Origin: Curtobacterium sp. 9128 | GTDB lineage: Bacteria > Actinomycetota > Actinomycetes > Actinomycetales > Microbacteriaceae | Direction: 5' to 3' | Length of the DNA stretch: 64,000 bases | NCBI RefSeq assembly: GCF_900086645.1 | Contig: NZ_LT576451.1 | Coordinates: forward strand, 806,001-870,000 | In this document: one piece after another, positions 24,051 to 31,713 of the stretch | How the letters are laid out: each line of letters opens with the position of its first letter | Numbering within the stretch: position 1 is the stretch's first letter | The notes under the pieces: model-generated | Told to the model about the DNA's origin: nothing | The model's database searches: none | The model's input: only the letters and a program-made list of their open reading frames with translations | Translations under genes and position numbers: made by a program

Positions 24051-24955
24051 CCACCGCAACGATCGCACCCATTGAACCCGACGTCCTGGACCCGGCCCCG
24101 GCACCCGCCGCGGCCGGCGTCCGGAAGGTGCGCCGGGCCTCCCACCCGTTGCGCCGCGTCTCGTTCTGGGTGGCCGCAGCGTTCATCGCGCTCGTCGCGG
24201 TGGCGGCCCTCTGGCCGTCCCTGCTCGCGCCGCAGGACCCGCTCGCCATCGACCTCGGCAAGAGCTTCGACGCACCCAGTGCGCAGCACGTGTTCGGGAC
24301 CGACCAGTCCGGGCGCGACGTCTACTCGCGGGTCGTGCACGGCGCCGGCCAGTCGGTCCTGATCGGGGTCGGCGCGACCGCGCTCGGGCTCGCGGGGGCC
24401 GTGCTGCTCGGGGTCCTCGGCGGGCTCGGCGGCCGTGCCGTCGACGCCGTCGTGACCCGCGTGATCGAGGTGCTGTACGCGTTCCCGGGCATCCTGCTCG
24501 CGCTCATCCTGATCGCCGTGTTCGGGTCGAGTGCGGGGACGCAGATCCTCGCCGTCGGCATCGCGACCATCCCCGGGTACGCACGGATGGTCCGTGGCCA
24601 GGTGCTCGCCGTCCGTGGTGCACCGTACGTGCAGGCGGAGCGGGCGCTCGGGCACTCGTCGGCGCACGTGCTGTTCCGGACGCTGCTGCCGAACGCGTTC
24701 CGGCCGCTCACCGTCCTGGTCACGCTCGGCATCGGGCAGGCGATCGTCTGGGCGTCGGCGCTCGGGTTCCTCGGCATGGGCGTGCAACCGCCCGCACCGG
24801 AGTGGGGCGCGATGCTCAACGCCGGCCGCAACTACCTGCAACAGGCCTGGTGGCTCGACTTCTGGCCCGGTGTCGTGATCGTGCTGCTCGCCCTGTCGCT
24901 GACCGCCGTCGGTCGCGCCGTGCAGACCCTGACCCAGCCTGGAGGCCCCCGGTGA
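24047..24955 (+). CDS. ABC transporter permease, DppC type
   Basis: The 302-residue permease has a 45-residue cytoplasmic N-terminus rich in Pro/Ala, then the DppC features SAQHVFGTDQSGRDVYSRVV and the EAA loop AERALGHSSAHVLFRTLLPN, and ends with GMGVQPPAPEWGAMLN. It pairs with the preceding permease to form the channel. It overlaps the fused ATPase gene by 4 bases (GTGA). Confidence 0.93.
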   Translation: MTTATIAPIEPDVLDPAPAPAAAGVRKVRRASHPLRRVSFWVAAAFIALVAVAALWPSLLAPQDPLAIDLGKSFDAPSAQHVFGTDQSGRDVYSRVVHGAGQSVLIGVGATALGLAGAVLLGVLGGLGGRAVDAVVTRVIEVLYAFPGILLALILIAVFGSSAGTQILAVGIATIPGYARMVRGQVLAVRGAPYVQAERALGHSSAHVLFRTLLPNAFRPLTVLVTLGIGQAIVWASALGFLGMGVQPPAPEWGAMLNAGRNYLQQAWWLDFWPGVVIVLLALSLTAVGRAVQTLTQPGGPR

Positions 24956-26661
24956 CCACCGCAGACTCGCTCACGTCCGCCACGTCAGTCGTCCAGGGCC
25001 CAGCCCCGGTCGTCGACGTCCGGAACCTGTCCGTCGCCTTCGGCGACCGCACCGTCGTGCAGGACGTCTCCTTCACGCTCGACGCCGGCCGCTGCGTGGC
25101 GATCGTCGGCGAGTCCGGCTCCGGCAAGAGCGTCACCGCCCGGTCGTTTCTCGGGCTGAACGGGACCACTGCGACGACCACGGCCTCGGCCCTGTCGCTC
25201 GGCGGCCAGGACCTCCGCGACCTGTCCGACGGCGCATGGCGGAAGGTCCGCGGCAAGCAGGTCGGCTACGTGCTGCAGGACGCACTGGTCTCGCTCGACC
25301 CGCTCCGGAAGGTCGGGGCGTCCGTCGCCGATGCCCTGCGTGAGCACGGCGTCGGGCCCCGCTCCGTCCGGGAGCAGCAGGTGCTCTCGCTGCTCTCGCG
25401 CGTCGGTGTGCCGTCACCCGCGCTCCGTGCTCGTCAGCTGCCGTCGGAGCTGTCCGGCGGGCTCCGGCAGCGTGCGCTCATCGCCGCCGCGATCGCCCTC
25501 GACCCGGCCGTGCTCATCGCCGACGAGCCGACGACCGCGCTCGACACCACCGTGCAGGCGCAGATCCTGGCGCTCCTCGACGAGCTCCGTGCGGGCGGGA
25601 CCGGGCTCGTGCTCATCAGTCACGACCTCGGCGTCGTCGAGCAGCTCGCGGACGACGTCGTCGTGATGCAGCACGGGGTCGTCGTCGAGCAGGGGCCCGT
25701 CGGCGCCGTGCTCGGCGACCCGCAGCACCCGTACACGAAGCGTCTGCTCGCGGCGATCCCGTCCGCACACGCACCGGGAGCCCGGCTGTCGGACGCTCCC
25801 CGTGCGACCCTCGCCCCGCGGCCGGCATCACGTCCGGTGCCCGTCGCCGGCTCCGTCGTGCTGTCGGTGTCGCACGTGACCAAGCGGTACCGGGGGCCCG
25901 ACCGGGTCACGCGGACCGTGGTCGACGACGTGTCGTTCGAGCTCCGCGCGGGCGAGACGCTCGGCATCGTGGGGGAGTCCGGCTCCGGGAAGTCCACGAC
26001 CGCGGCGATCGCCCTCGCACTGACCCCGCCCTCGTCGGGGACGGTCACGTTCGAGGGCCGCCCGTGGTCGGACCTGTCCGAGCGGGCTCGTCGCGGCGAT
26101 CGTCCGCGCATCGCCACGGTGTCGCAGGACCCGCTGTCCTCGTTCGACCCCCGTCGGACGGTCGGCGACCTCATCCGCTCCGCCCTGACGGGTGCGCGCG
26201 CCGCGCGAAGGTCATCCGACGACGGTCGTTCCGACTCCGCTCGCGTGGAGGAACTCCTCACGGGCGTCGGGCTCGACGTGGGGATCGCCCGCCGGCACCC
26301 CTCGACGCTGTCCGGCGGGCAGCGCCAGCGCGTGGCCATCGCCCGAGCGCTCGCCACCGACCCCGACGTGCTCGTCCTCGACGAGGCCGTCAGCGCGCTC
26401 GACGTCTCCGTCCAGGCGCAGGTGCTCGACCTCCTCGCGGACATCCGCCAGGAGTACGGCACCGCCGCGCTCTTCATCTCGCACGACCTCGGGGTGATCC
26501 ACCACGTCAGCGACCGCGTGCTCGTGCTGCGCGACGGTCGTGTCGTCGAGGAGGGGCCGGCCGACCAGGTCTTCCGCTCCCCGCGCGACCCGTACACGCA
26601 GGGGCTGCTCGACGCGGTCCCCGGCGTCAGCATCCACCGGAACCCGCAGGAGGAACCATGA
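24952..26661 (+). CDS. Fused double ABC ATPase of the second transporter
   Basis: The 569-residue protein has two ATPase modules. Module 1 has GESGSGKS near residue 47, the signature LSGGLRQRAL (Leu where most have Gln) and LIADEPTTALD. Module 2 has GESGSGKST near residue 345, LSGGQRQRVAIARAL and LVLDEAVSALD. Both end in the peptide-transporter tails HPYTKRLLAAIP and DPYTQGLLDAVP. The GTG start overlaps the permease stop, and the stop overlaps the oxidoreductase ATG, so the transporter and the enzyme are made together. Confidence 0.95.
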   Translation: MTTADSLTSATSVVQGPAPVVDVRNLSVAFGDRTVVQDVSFTLDAGRCVAIVGESGSGKSVTARSFLGLNGTTATTTASALSLGGQDLRDLSDGAWRKVRGKQVGYVLQDALVSLDPLRKVGASVADALREHGVGPRSVREQQVLSLLSRVGVPSPALRARQLPSELSGGLRQRALIAAAIALDPAVLIADEPTTALDTTVQAQILALLDELRAGGTGLVLISHDLGVVEQLADDVVVMQHGVVVEQGPVGAVLGDPQHPYTKRLLAAIPSAHAPGARLSDAPRATLAPRPASRPVPVAGSVVLSVSHVTKRYRGPDRVTRTVVDDVSFELRAGETLGIVGESGSGKSTTAAIALALTPPSSGTVTFEGRPWSDLSERARRGDRPRIATVSQDPLSSFDPRRTVGDLIRSALTGARAARRSSDDGRSDSARVEELLTGVGLDVGIARRHPSTLSGGQRQRVAIARALATDPDVLVLDEAVSALDVSVQAQVLDLLADIRQEYGTAALFISHDLGVIHHVSDRVLVLRDGRVVEEGPADQVFRSPRDPYTQGLLDAVPGVSIHRNPQEEP

Positions 26662-27869
26662 CCGTCACCACACTCCCCACCCGGGACTCGCTGCTGGAGC
26701 GCTTCGCCCCGGTGTTCGCCCGGATCGCGGACGGCGCCGTGGACCGCGAGCAGCACCGCACGCTGCCGCACGAGCAGGTCAGGTGGCTCGCGGACGCGGG
26801 GTTCACGGCCGTCACCGTCCCGGTCGCCGCGGGCGGTGCCGGCGCTTCGGCATCGGACCTGTTCACCCTGCTCATCCGGCTCGCCGAGGCCGACTCGAAC
26901 ATCCCACAACTGCTCCGCGCGCACTTCGCCTTCGTCGAGGAACTGCTGCTCGACCCGGACGTCGTCCGCCGCGACGAGTGGTTCACGCGGATCGCCGCGG
27001 GCGAGGTGTTCGGGAACGCCAGTCACGAGCGCTCCACCGCGGCCGTCGGCTCCCTGTCGACGCACATCGTCCCAGACGGCGACGGCTGGCGTCTGCACGG
27101 CCAGAAGCACTACAGCACCGGCACGATCTTCGCGGACTGGACCACCGTCACCGCGCAGACGCCGGACGGCCACACCGTCGGGGTCACCGTGCGGGTGGAC
27201 GACCCGGACGTCGAGGTCCACGACGACTGGAACGGCTTCGGACAGCGCCTGACCGGCAGCGGCACCACGACGTTCGACGGGGTCCGCGTCGAGCTCTGGC
27301 AGCTCCGACCCGAGCGTGCCGAGCGACGCACGGTGCTGCCGGCGTTCCTGCAGACCGTGCTGCTCGCCTCGCTCGCGGGGGTCGGCGCGGCCGCAGCCCG
27401 CGACGCCGCCGCGTTCGTGCGGTCCCGGACCCGGCACTACCAGCACGGGGTCGGCCGGACCGCGGCGTCCGACCCGCTCGTGCAGTCCGTCGTCGGCCGG
27501 ATCGCATCGGACGCCGTCGCCGCAGAGGCCCTCGTGCTGAACGCCGCCGCCGCCATCGACACCGCACACGACGCGATCGTGGACGGCGAGGACGGCCCCG
27601 AGCTCGACGCGGTCATCGACGCCGCCGAGCTCCGGACGATCGCCGTGCAGGGGACCGTCGTCGAGGTCGTCCTGCGTGCGACGACGACCCTGTTCGAGGT
27701 CGGCGGTGCGAGTGCGACCGACCGCGACCGTGCACTCGACCGGCACTGGCGGAACGCCCGGACGCTGTCGTCGCACAACCCCGTCGTGTTCCAGCAGCGG
27801 GTGATCGGCGACCACCTGGTGAACGGCGCTCCCCTGACCTACTTCTGGGCCACGGGCGAGACCCGCTGA
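26658..27869 (+). CDS. Acyl-CoA dehydrogenase-fold flavin monooxygenase (SfnB/DszC-like)
   Basis: The 403-residue protein has the acyl-CoA dehydrogenase fold, but its features fit the FMNH2-dependent monooxygenase branch (SfnB, DszC). These include AVTVPVAAGGAGASASDLFTL, NASHERSTAAVGSLSTHIVP, LHGQKHYSTGTIFADWTTVT and the C-terminal SSHNPVVFQQRVIGDHLVNG. No catalytic Glu of true acyl-CoA dehydrogenases is apparent where expected. Enzymes of this branch release sulfur from sulfones and thioethers during sulfur starvation. It is the last gene of the ABC operon (ATGA overlap, AGGAGG 6 bases upstream), so it probably acts on the imported compound. No flavin reductase is seen nearby. Confidence 0.82.
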   Translation: MTVTTLPTRDSLLERFAPVFARIADGAVDREQHRTLPHEQVRWLADAGFTAVTVPVAAGGAGASASDLFTLLIRLAEADSNIPQLLRAHFAFVEELLLDPDVVRRDEWFTRIAAGEVFGNASHERSTAAVGSLSTHIVPDGDGWRLHGQKHYSTGTIFADWTTVTAQTPDGHTVGVTVRVDDPDVEVHDDWNGFGQRLTGSGTTTFDGVRVELWQLRPERAERRTVLPAFLQTVLLASLAGVGAAAARDAAAFVRSRTRHYQHGVGRTAASDPLVQSVVGRIASDAVAAEALVLNAAAAIDTAHDAIVDGEDGPELDAVIDAAELRTIAVQGTVVEVVLRATTTLFEVGGASATDRDRALDRHWRNARTLSSHNPVVFQQRVIGDHLVNGAPLTYFWATGETR

Positions 27870-27943
27870 GCGCCTGTCGACTCGCATCCGGCACGGGCTC
27901 TGAGTGGGGTGAAATCTGGCATGGAAGCAGATATCGTGGGGTC

Positions 27944-28150
27944 GTGGACTTCATCGGGACGGCACTACAAGGCGGCCTCGTAGTGCTCGCAGCCCTGTTC
28001 GCGGTCGTCGTCGTCGTCGCTGTCGTCCAGCTGGGTCGGCTAGCGCGCGGTCAGCGCCGAAGCCGCGCGGATCGCCACGTGCATGATGTTCTCCGAGCCG
28101 AGGGGTACACCGAAGACGAGATCAGTCAGGCTCAACGGGACTATCAGTAA
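27944..28150 (+). CDS. Small single-helix membrane protein
   Basis: The 68-residue product begins VDFIGTALQGGLVVLAALFA (GTG start), has one membrane helix of about 20 residues and a basic cytoplasmic tail (GRLARGQRRSRADRHVH) ending with a short acidic stretch EGYTEDEISQAQRDYQ. GGGG lies just upstream of the GTG. The tail looks like a short protein-interaction helix. No family is recognised. A stem-loop follows directly. Confidence 0.6.
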   Translation: MDFIGTALQGGLVVLAALFAVVVVVAVVQLGRLARGQRRSRADRHVHDVLRAEGYTEDEISQAQRDYQ

Positions 28151-28179
28151 GGGGCGCGACTCCGGCGCGTGACGCCCCT
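28150..28179. terminator. Stem-loop between convergent genes
   Basis: AGGGGCG (28150-28156) pairs with CGCCCCT (28173-28179), with possible inner pairs CGC/GCG. It begins at the last base of the small membrane protein gene and lies 18 bases before the stop of the convergent metallo-beta-lactamase-fold gene. Confidence 0.6.
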
Positions 28180-28196
28180 CACTGCTGACCAGGACG

Positions 28197-29012
28197 TCAC
28201 TCGGGGAAGTCGCCCCGCAGCCAGCCGACGTACCGCTCGAGCGACGACTCGACGATCCCCGATGCGTCGGCGGAGAGCTCGCCGAAGGCGCTGTAGAGCC
28301 GATCGAACGCGAACCCCCGCGCCACGCCCTGCACCCGACGAACCGCGCGCTCGGGCAGCGGGATGTTGTTCACGAAGCTCCGCATCACGTTCGCCGACCG
28401 CCGGTCGCCGCCGACCGCGATCGTGTCGCCCGTGAGCAGCACGCCGCGTCCGTCGGAACCGGCTGCCCAGTGCACGACGCTGCTCCCCGCGAAGTGCCCG
28501 CCTGCCTCGACCATGACGAGCCCGGGCAGCAGCTCGACCCGGTCCCGCCACAGCGCGATCACCGGGTCCGGCCGGCGGATCCAGTGCCCGTCCTTCTCGT
28601 TGACCAGGACGGGGACCCGGTCGAAGGCGTGGCTCCACTGGATCGACGACCCGGTCAGGTGCGGGTGGCTCGAGGCGATCACCGCGACGCCACCGAGGGC
28701 ACGCACGGCTGCGACCCCGGCCGCGTCGATGAACCCCGGCGGCTCGAACAGCAGGTTCCCGCCCTCGGTCTGCACGAGGAGTCCACGCTGGTTGATGCCG
28801 AGCGCGGGCTCGGTCGTGATCGCGTGCAGGCCCGGTTCGATCTCGGTGACGACGATCCGGAGGCCCTCGTCGGCGAGGGTGTCCCGGGTCGTCCATCGCT
28901 GTCCGCCCACCGGGACGAACTGCCGTTCGTCCGAGCAGATCTCGCAGCGGACGGGTGGTTCGTCGGTGTCGGCGTGCTCGATGGCGCACGTGGCGCAGGT
29001 CCAGACGGTCAT
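28197..29012 (-). CDS. Zinc-ribbon metallo-beta-lactamase-fold protein
   Basis: The 271-residue protein starts with a rubredoxin-like zinc ribbon (CATC near residues 6-9, CEIC near residues 23-26), then a metallo-beta-lactamase fold. The usual HxHxDH motif is SHPHLTGSS, keeping two His but lacking the Asp and last His; GGHFAGSS and LLTGDT supply the next ligands. Related actinobacterial proteins share this SHPH form, so it is a family trait rather than a mutation. The function is unknown; hydrolase or oxidoreductase-like roles are possible. A promoter with a 19-bp spacer ends only a few bases before the ATG. Confidence 0.82.
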   Translation of the reverse strand: MTVWTCATCAIEHADTDEPPVRCEICSDERQFVPVGGQRWTTRDTLADEGLRIVVTEIEPGLHAITTEPALGINQRGLLVQTEGGNLLFEPPGFIDAAGVAAVRALGGVAVIASSHPHLTGSSIQWSHAFDRVPVLVNEKDGHWIRRPDPVIALWRDRVELLPGLVMVEAGGHFAGSSVVHWAAGSDGRGVLLTGDTIAVGGDRRSANVMRSFVNNIPLPERAVRRVQGVARGFAFDRLYSAFGELSADASGIVESSLERYVGWLRGDFPE

Positions 29013-29019
29013 GGCATCC

Positions 29020-29050
29020 AGTGAACGACCTCAACCAAGGTGGAGATCAA
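29020..29050 (-). promoter_or_regulatory. MerR-type promoter with palindrome in a 19-bp spacer
   Basis: On the minus strand: -35 TTGATC (29050-29045), a 19-bp spacer and -10 TTCACT (29025-29020). The spacer holds a near-perfect palindrome, CTCAACC-AA-GGTGGAG on the plus strand (29030-29045), with one mismatch. Over-long spacers with an internal palindrome are the mark of MerR-family activation. The left half CCTCAA matches the SoxR half-site exactly. The expected transcript would start at or next to the ATG of the gene ending at 28197. Confidence 0.55.
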
Positions 29051-29168
29051 GCCCTTTGGTACCATCAGGGAACGCAGTGTGTATCTACCGGCCGTCGCAC
29101 CTCGACGGACAACGGCGGCACCCGATGGGTCCGCCGGACAGACGCGGGCCGAGAAGGCACACCTCGAC

Positions 29169-30392
29169 ATGCTCCAACCGCGTTCTTCCGACGCATCGCT
29201 GATCGCCCACGCCGGACGGTCCTACTTCCCGATCGCGTTCATCGCCCGGCTCCCCTTCGCGATGATGGTCGTCGGCGTCCTGACCCTCGTCGTCGCATCC
29301 CGTGACTCCGTCGCCCTCGGTGGCATCAACTCCGCCTTCGTCGGCATCGGCTCGGCGGTCTTCGGCCCGATGGTGGGCGCAGCGGCCGACCGGCTCGGCC
29401 AGCGGAAGGTGCTGGTCCCCGTCGGCCTGGCGAACGGTGGGCTGCTGGGCGTCCTGCCGTTCGTCGTGCAGAGCGCCGCTCCGGACCTCGCCGTGCTGGC
29501 GATGTCGTTCCTCATCGGCGCGACGGCACCCCAGGTCGCGCCGATGTCCCGCACGCGGCTCGTCGCGATCATCCGGCAGCGCATGTCGGGGGACCGTCGC
29601 GAGCGGGTGCTCAGCGGCACGATGGCGTACGAGTCCGCCGCCGACGAGACGGTGTTCATCATCGGCCCGTTCCTGGTCGGGCTGCTCGCGAGCGCGATCG
29701 CCCCGTGGGTGGCCGTCGCGGGCGCGTCCGTGCTGACATTCGTGTTCGTGACGGCGTTCGCGCTGCACCCGACCGGCAAGCTGTCCGCCGGGCAGCACGC
29801 CGTGGTCGCCCAGGCGCCGGCTCGGGAGCTCCTGCGCCCGCGGCTCGTCGTCGTGGTCGCCGGGATCCTCGGCATCGGCTTCTTCTTCGGTTCGACCCTG
29901 ACCTCGCTGACCGCGTTCATGGAGATCCACGGCGAGTCCTCGCAGGCCGGGCTCCTCTACGGCCTGATGGGGATCGGCTCCGCGGGACTCGCGCTCGGTT
30001 CGGCGGCGTTCCCGAAGACGTTCGGCATCGGGTGGCGGTGGCTCGTCTTCGGTCTCGTGCTCCTCGGCGGGGCCGTCGCGTTCGCCTCCGCGGACTCGGT
30101 GCTCGCGGTCGGGATCGTCCTCGCGATCATGGGGGTCGGCATCGGCCCGACGCTGGTCGCGCAGTACAGCCTCGGCTCGGACCGGTCGCCCGTCGGGCGC
30201 TCGGCGACGACCATGACGATCCTCGGCTCCGCCGTGATCGTCGGCCAGTCGCTCACCTCGGCGGTCGTCGGCGAGGTCGCGGAACGATCCGGCACCGAAG
30301 CCGCGATGCTCTTCCCGGCCCTGTCCGCCGCCCTCGTGGTGCTCGCGGCCGTCGTCAACCTGGTCCTGTCGCGTCGCGACCAGCGGGGCTGA
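29169..30392 (+). CDS. MFS transporter
   Basis: The 407-residue protein has 12 predicted helices. The first is IAFIARLPFAMMVVGVLTLV; an MFS-type loop GAAADRLGQRKVLVPVG follows helix 2. The first loop RLPFAM and the overall pattern match a common actinobacterial group annotated as MFS transporter of unknown substrate, likely an exporter. I chose the ATG at 29169; an in-frame ATG at 29040 overlaps the promoter region of the divergent gene and adds a tail without family support. A split GGACGGACGGGAGGCTC repeat follows the stop. Confidence 0.88.
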   Translation: MLQPRSSDASLIAHAGRSYFPIAFIARLPFAMMVVGVLTLVVASRDSVALGGINSAFVGIGSAVFGPMVGAAADRLGQRKVLVPVGLANGGLLGVLPFVVQSAAPDLAVLAMSFLIGATAPQVAPMSRTRLVAIIRQRMSGDRRERVLSGTMAYESAADETVFIIGPFLVGLLASAIAPWVAVAGASVLTFVFVTAFALHPTGKLSAGQHAVVAQAPARELLRPRLVVVVAGILGIGFFFGSTLTSLTAFMEIHGESSQAGLLYGLMGIGSAGLALGSAAFPKTFGIGWRWLVFGLVLLGGAVAFASADSVLAVGIVLAIMGVGIGPTLVAQYSLGSDRSPVGRSATTMTILGSAVIVGQSLTSAVVGEVAERSGTEAAMLFPALSAALVVLAAVVNLVLSRRDQRG

Positions 30393-30402
30393 CGCGACCA
30401 CG

Positions 30403-30514
30403 GGACGGACGGGAGGCTCCCCACCGGTCACGGCCGACCCGCCGCTGGCGCGTCGGTCCGGAACCGGCCGGTGTGGGCCCAGGTGCCAGCCCGCACCGAG
30501 CCTCCCGTCCGTCC
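30403..30514. repeat. Long-range GGACGGACGGGAGGCTC inverted repeat
   Basis: A 17-base arm (30403-30419) is perfectly complementary to 30498-30514, with 78 bases between. The interior contains CCCCACCGGTC and CCGGCCGGTGTGGG, which can form nested stems. It lies between the MFS gene and the next rightward gene. It belongs to the window-wide GGACGGGAGGCTC family and may act as a terminator. Confidence 0.65.
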
Positions 30515-30557
30515 CCCCGTCCGTCCACCGGTCGCGTCCTGCGGATACGTTCGGTCC

Positions 30558-31646
30558 ATGGACGAAGCGAGTCGCGACCTCATCCCCGCCGGCACCACGT
30601 TCACGGCCGACGACGTCACCTGGTGGGCCGGGAAGGGCGAGCGGTCCCTCGACCAGGCGATCGCCGAGGCCGACGTCCTCGTCAGTGCTCCGCATGCCGG
30701 AGCAGCGATCCCGGAGGAGCTCGACCGGTTCCTCGCGCCGGAGTTCACGCGGCGGCTGCAGTACGACTACACCGACGTGTCGACGAGCGCCGTCGTGCGT
30801 CGCTGGGCCGAGATCGATCCCCGCGTCGTCGTCGTCGAGAACCCGCACCCCCGCATGGTGCGCGACCCGAACCGTGCACGTCCGGCGAGCCTCGTCGACG
30901 ACCTGCGCGAGGCGTTCGACCGCGTCCGCACGGCCGGCCGCGGGAACCGCGTGGACCTCGGCGGTGTCGACGCGATCCGCCCGGTGACGTTCTCGTTCTT
31001 CCCGCTCATCGAGCCGCCGACCTCGGACGCGGCGCTCGTGGACCTGGCCGCGGCGTTCGAAGACGTCGCCGACCGCGGGCTCGGCGTGTACGAACGGACC
31101 CGCGACGAACTCATCGAGCGTTTCGTGACGCGCACCATGGCCGGCGGCGGCACGTTCACCACGCTCTCCTTCCACGACACGATGAACACCACCACGAGGA
31201 TCGACGGCGCGGTCGACGTTCCCCGGGAGCCGGCGGACCGGCTCCCGGGGATGGTGGCGCTCTCGAACCGCGGCGACGCGAACGGTGACCGGCGTGGGGA
31301 CGACGCCGTGACGATGGACCCGGCGCGACTGCGGTCTCTGGCGGCGGCGCACCGGATGGCGTTCGGGGTGCCGGACGGCGCCGTGCAGTGCAACCAGCCG
31401 TACCTCGGCAGCCAGGAGATCATCCGCGCCGGAGCCCGGTTCGCGCAGCTGGCGAACGACGCCGCCGTGCACGGGGCGACGTTCGACGCGGTGCAGGCCG
31501 AGTTCCTGCGGGAGTTCCTGCTCGGCGACGCGAACACGGCGGTGCTCCGTGCGCCGGGGACCGGGTGGGTCACGCCGGATGCCGCGCACGTGGACCGCAT
31601 CGCGCACGCGTGCCGAGACGCCTGGGACGCGTACCGAGCTGCCTGA
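30558..31646 (+). CDS. N-formylglutamate amidohydrolase-like protein
   Basis: The 362-residue protein fits the N-formylglutamate amidohydrolase (HutG/FGase) family. Features are SAPHAGAAIPEEL near residue 43, DYTDVSTSAVVRRW, ENPHPRMVRDPNRAR, and SFHDTMNT with a metal-type His-Asp. The true enzymes cleave formyl-glutamate in histidine breakdown, but no hut genes are nearby, so the substrate may be another N-acyl amino acid. The ATG at 30558 was chosen because the family similarity begins soon after it. It stands alone, with its promoter not evident. Confidence 0.8.
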   Translation: MDEASRDLIPAGTTFTADDVTWWAGKGERSLDQAIAEADVLVSAPHAGAAIPEELDRFLAPEFTRRLQYDYTDVSTSAVVRRWAEIDPRVVVVENPHPRMVRDPNRARPASLVDDLREAFDRVRTAGRGNRVDLGGVDAIRPVTFSFFPLIEPPTSDAALVDLAAAFEDVADRGLGVYERTRDELIERFVTRTMAGGGTFTTLSFHDTMNTTTRIDGAVDVPREPADRLPGMVALSNRGDANGDRRGDDAVTMDPARLRSLAAAHRMAFGVPDGAVQCNQPYLGSQEIIRAGARFAQLANDAAVHGATFDAVQAEFLREFLLGDANTAVLRAPGTGWVTPDAAHVDRIAHACRDAWDAYRAA

Positions 31647-31668
31647 TGTCAGCCGTCCCTGCGATGAT

Positions 31669-31696
31669 TTGTTATGAAGTCGACCTTTCATAACAC
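31669..31696 (+). promoter_or_regulatory. Promoter covered by a GTTATGAA-N8-TTCATAAC palindrome
   Basis: Arms GTTATGAA (31671-31678) and TTCATAAC (31687-31694) are perfect. Promoter boxes TTGTTA (31669-31674) and TAACAC (31691-31696) with a 16-bp spacer are overlapped by them, so a bound dimer would block RNA polymerase. GGAGG follows at 31700-31705 before the GTG of the ATPase gene. Confidence 0.7.
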
Positions 31697-31713
31697 TTCG
31701 TCGGAGGAACGCC

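Noticed and set aside
29085..31691. 868-codon open frame on the minus strand
   Set aside because: It is antisense to the MFS and formylglutamate-amidohydrolase-like genes, is very rich in Arg, Gly and His, and has no family features. Long shadow frames are normal at this G+C content.
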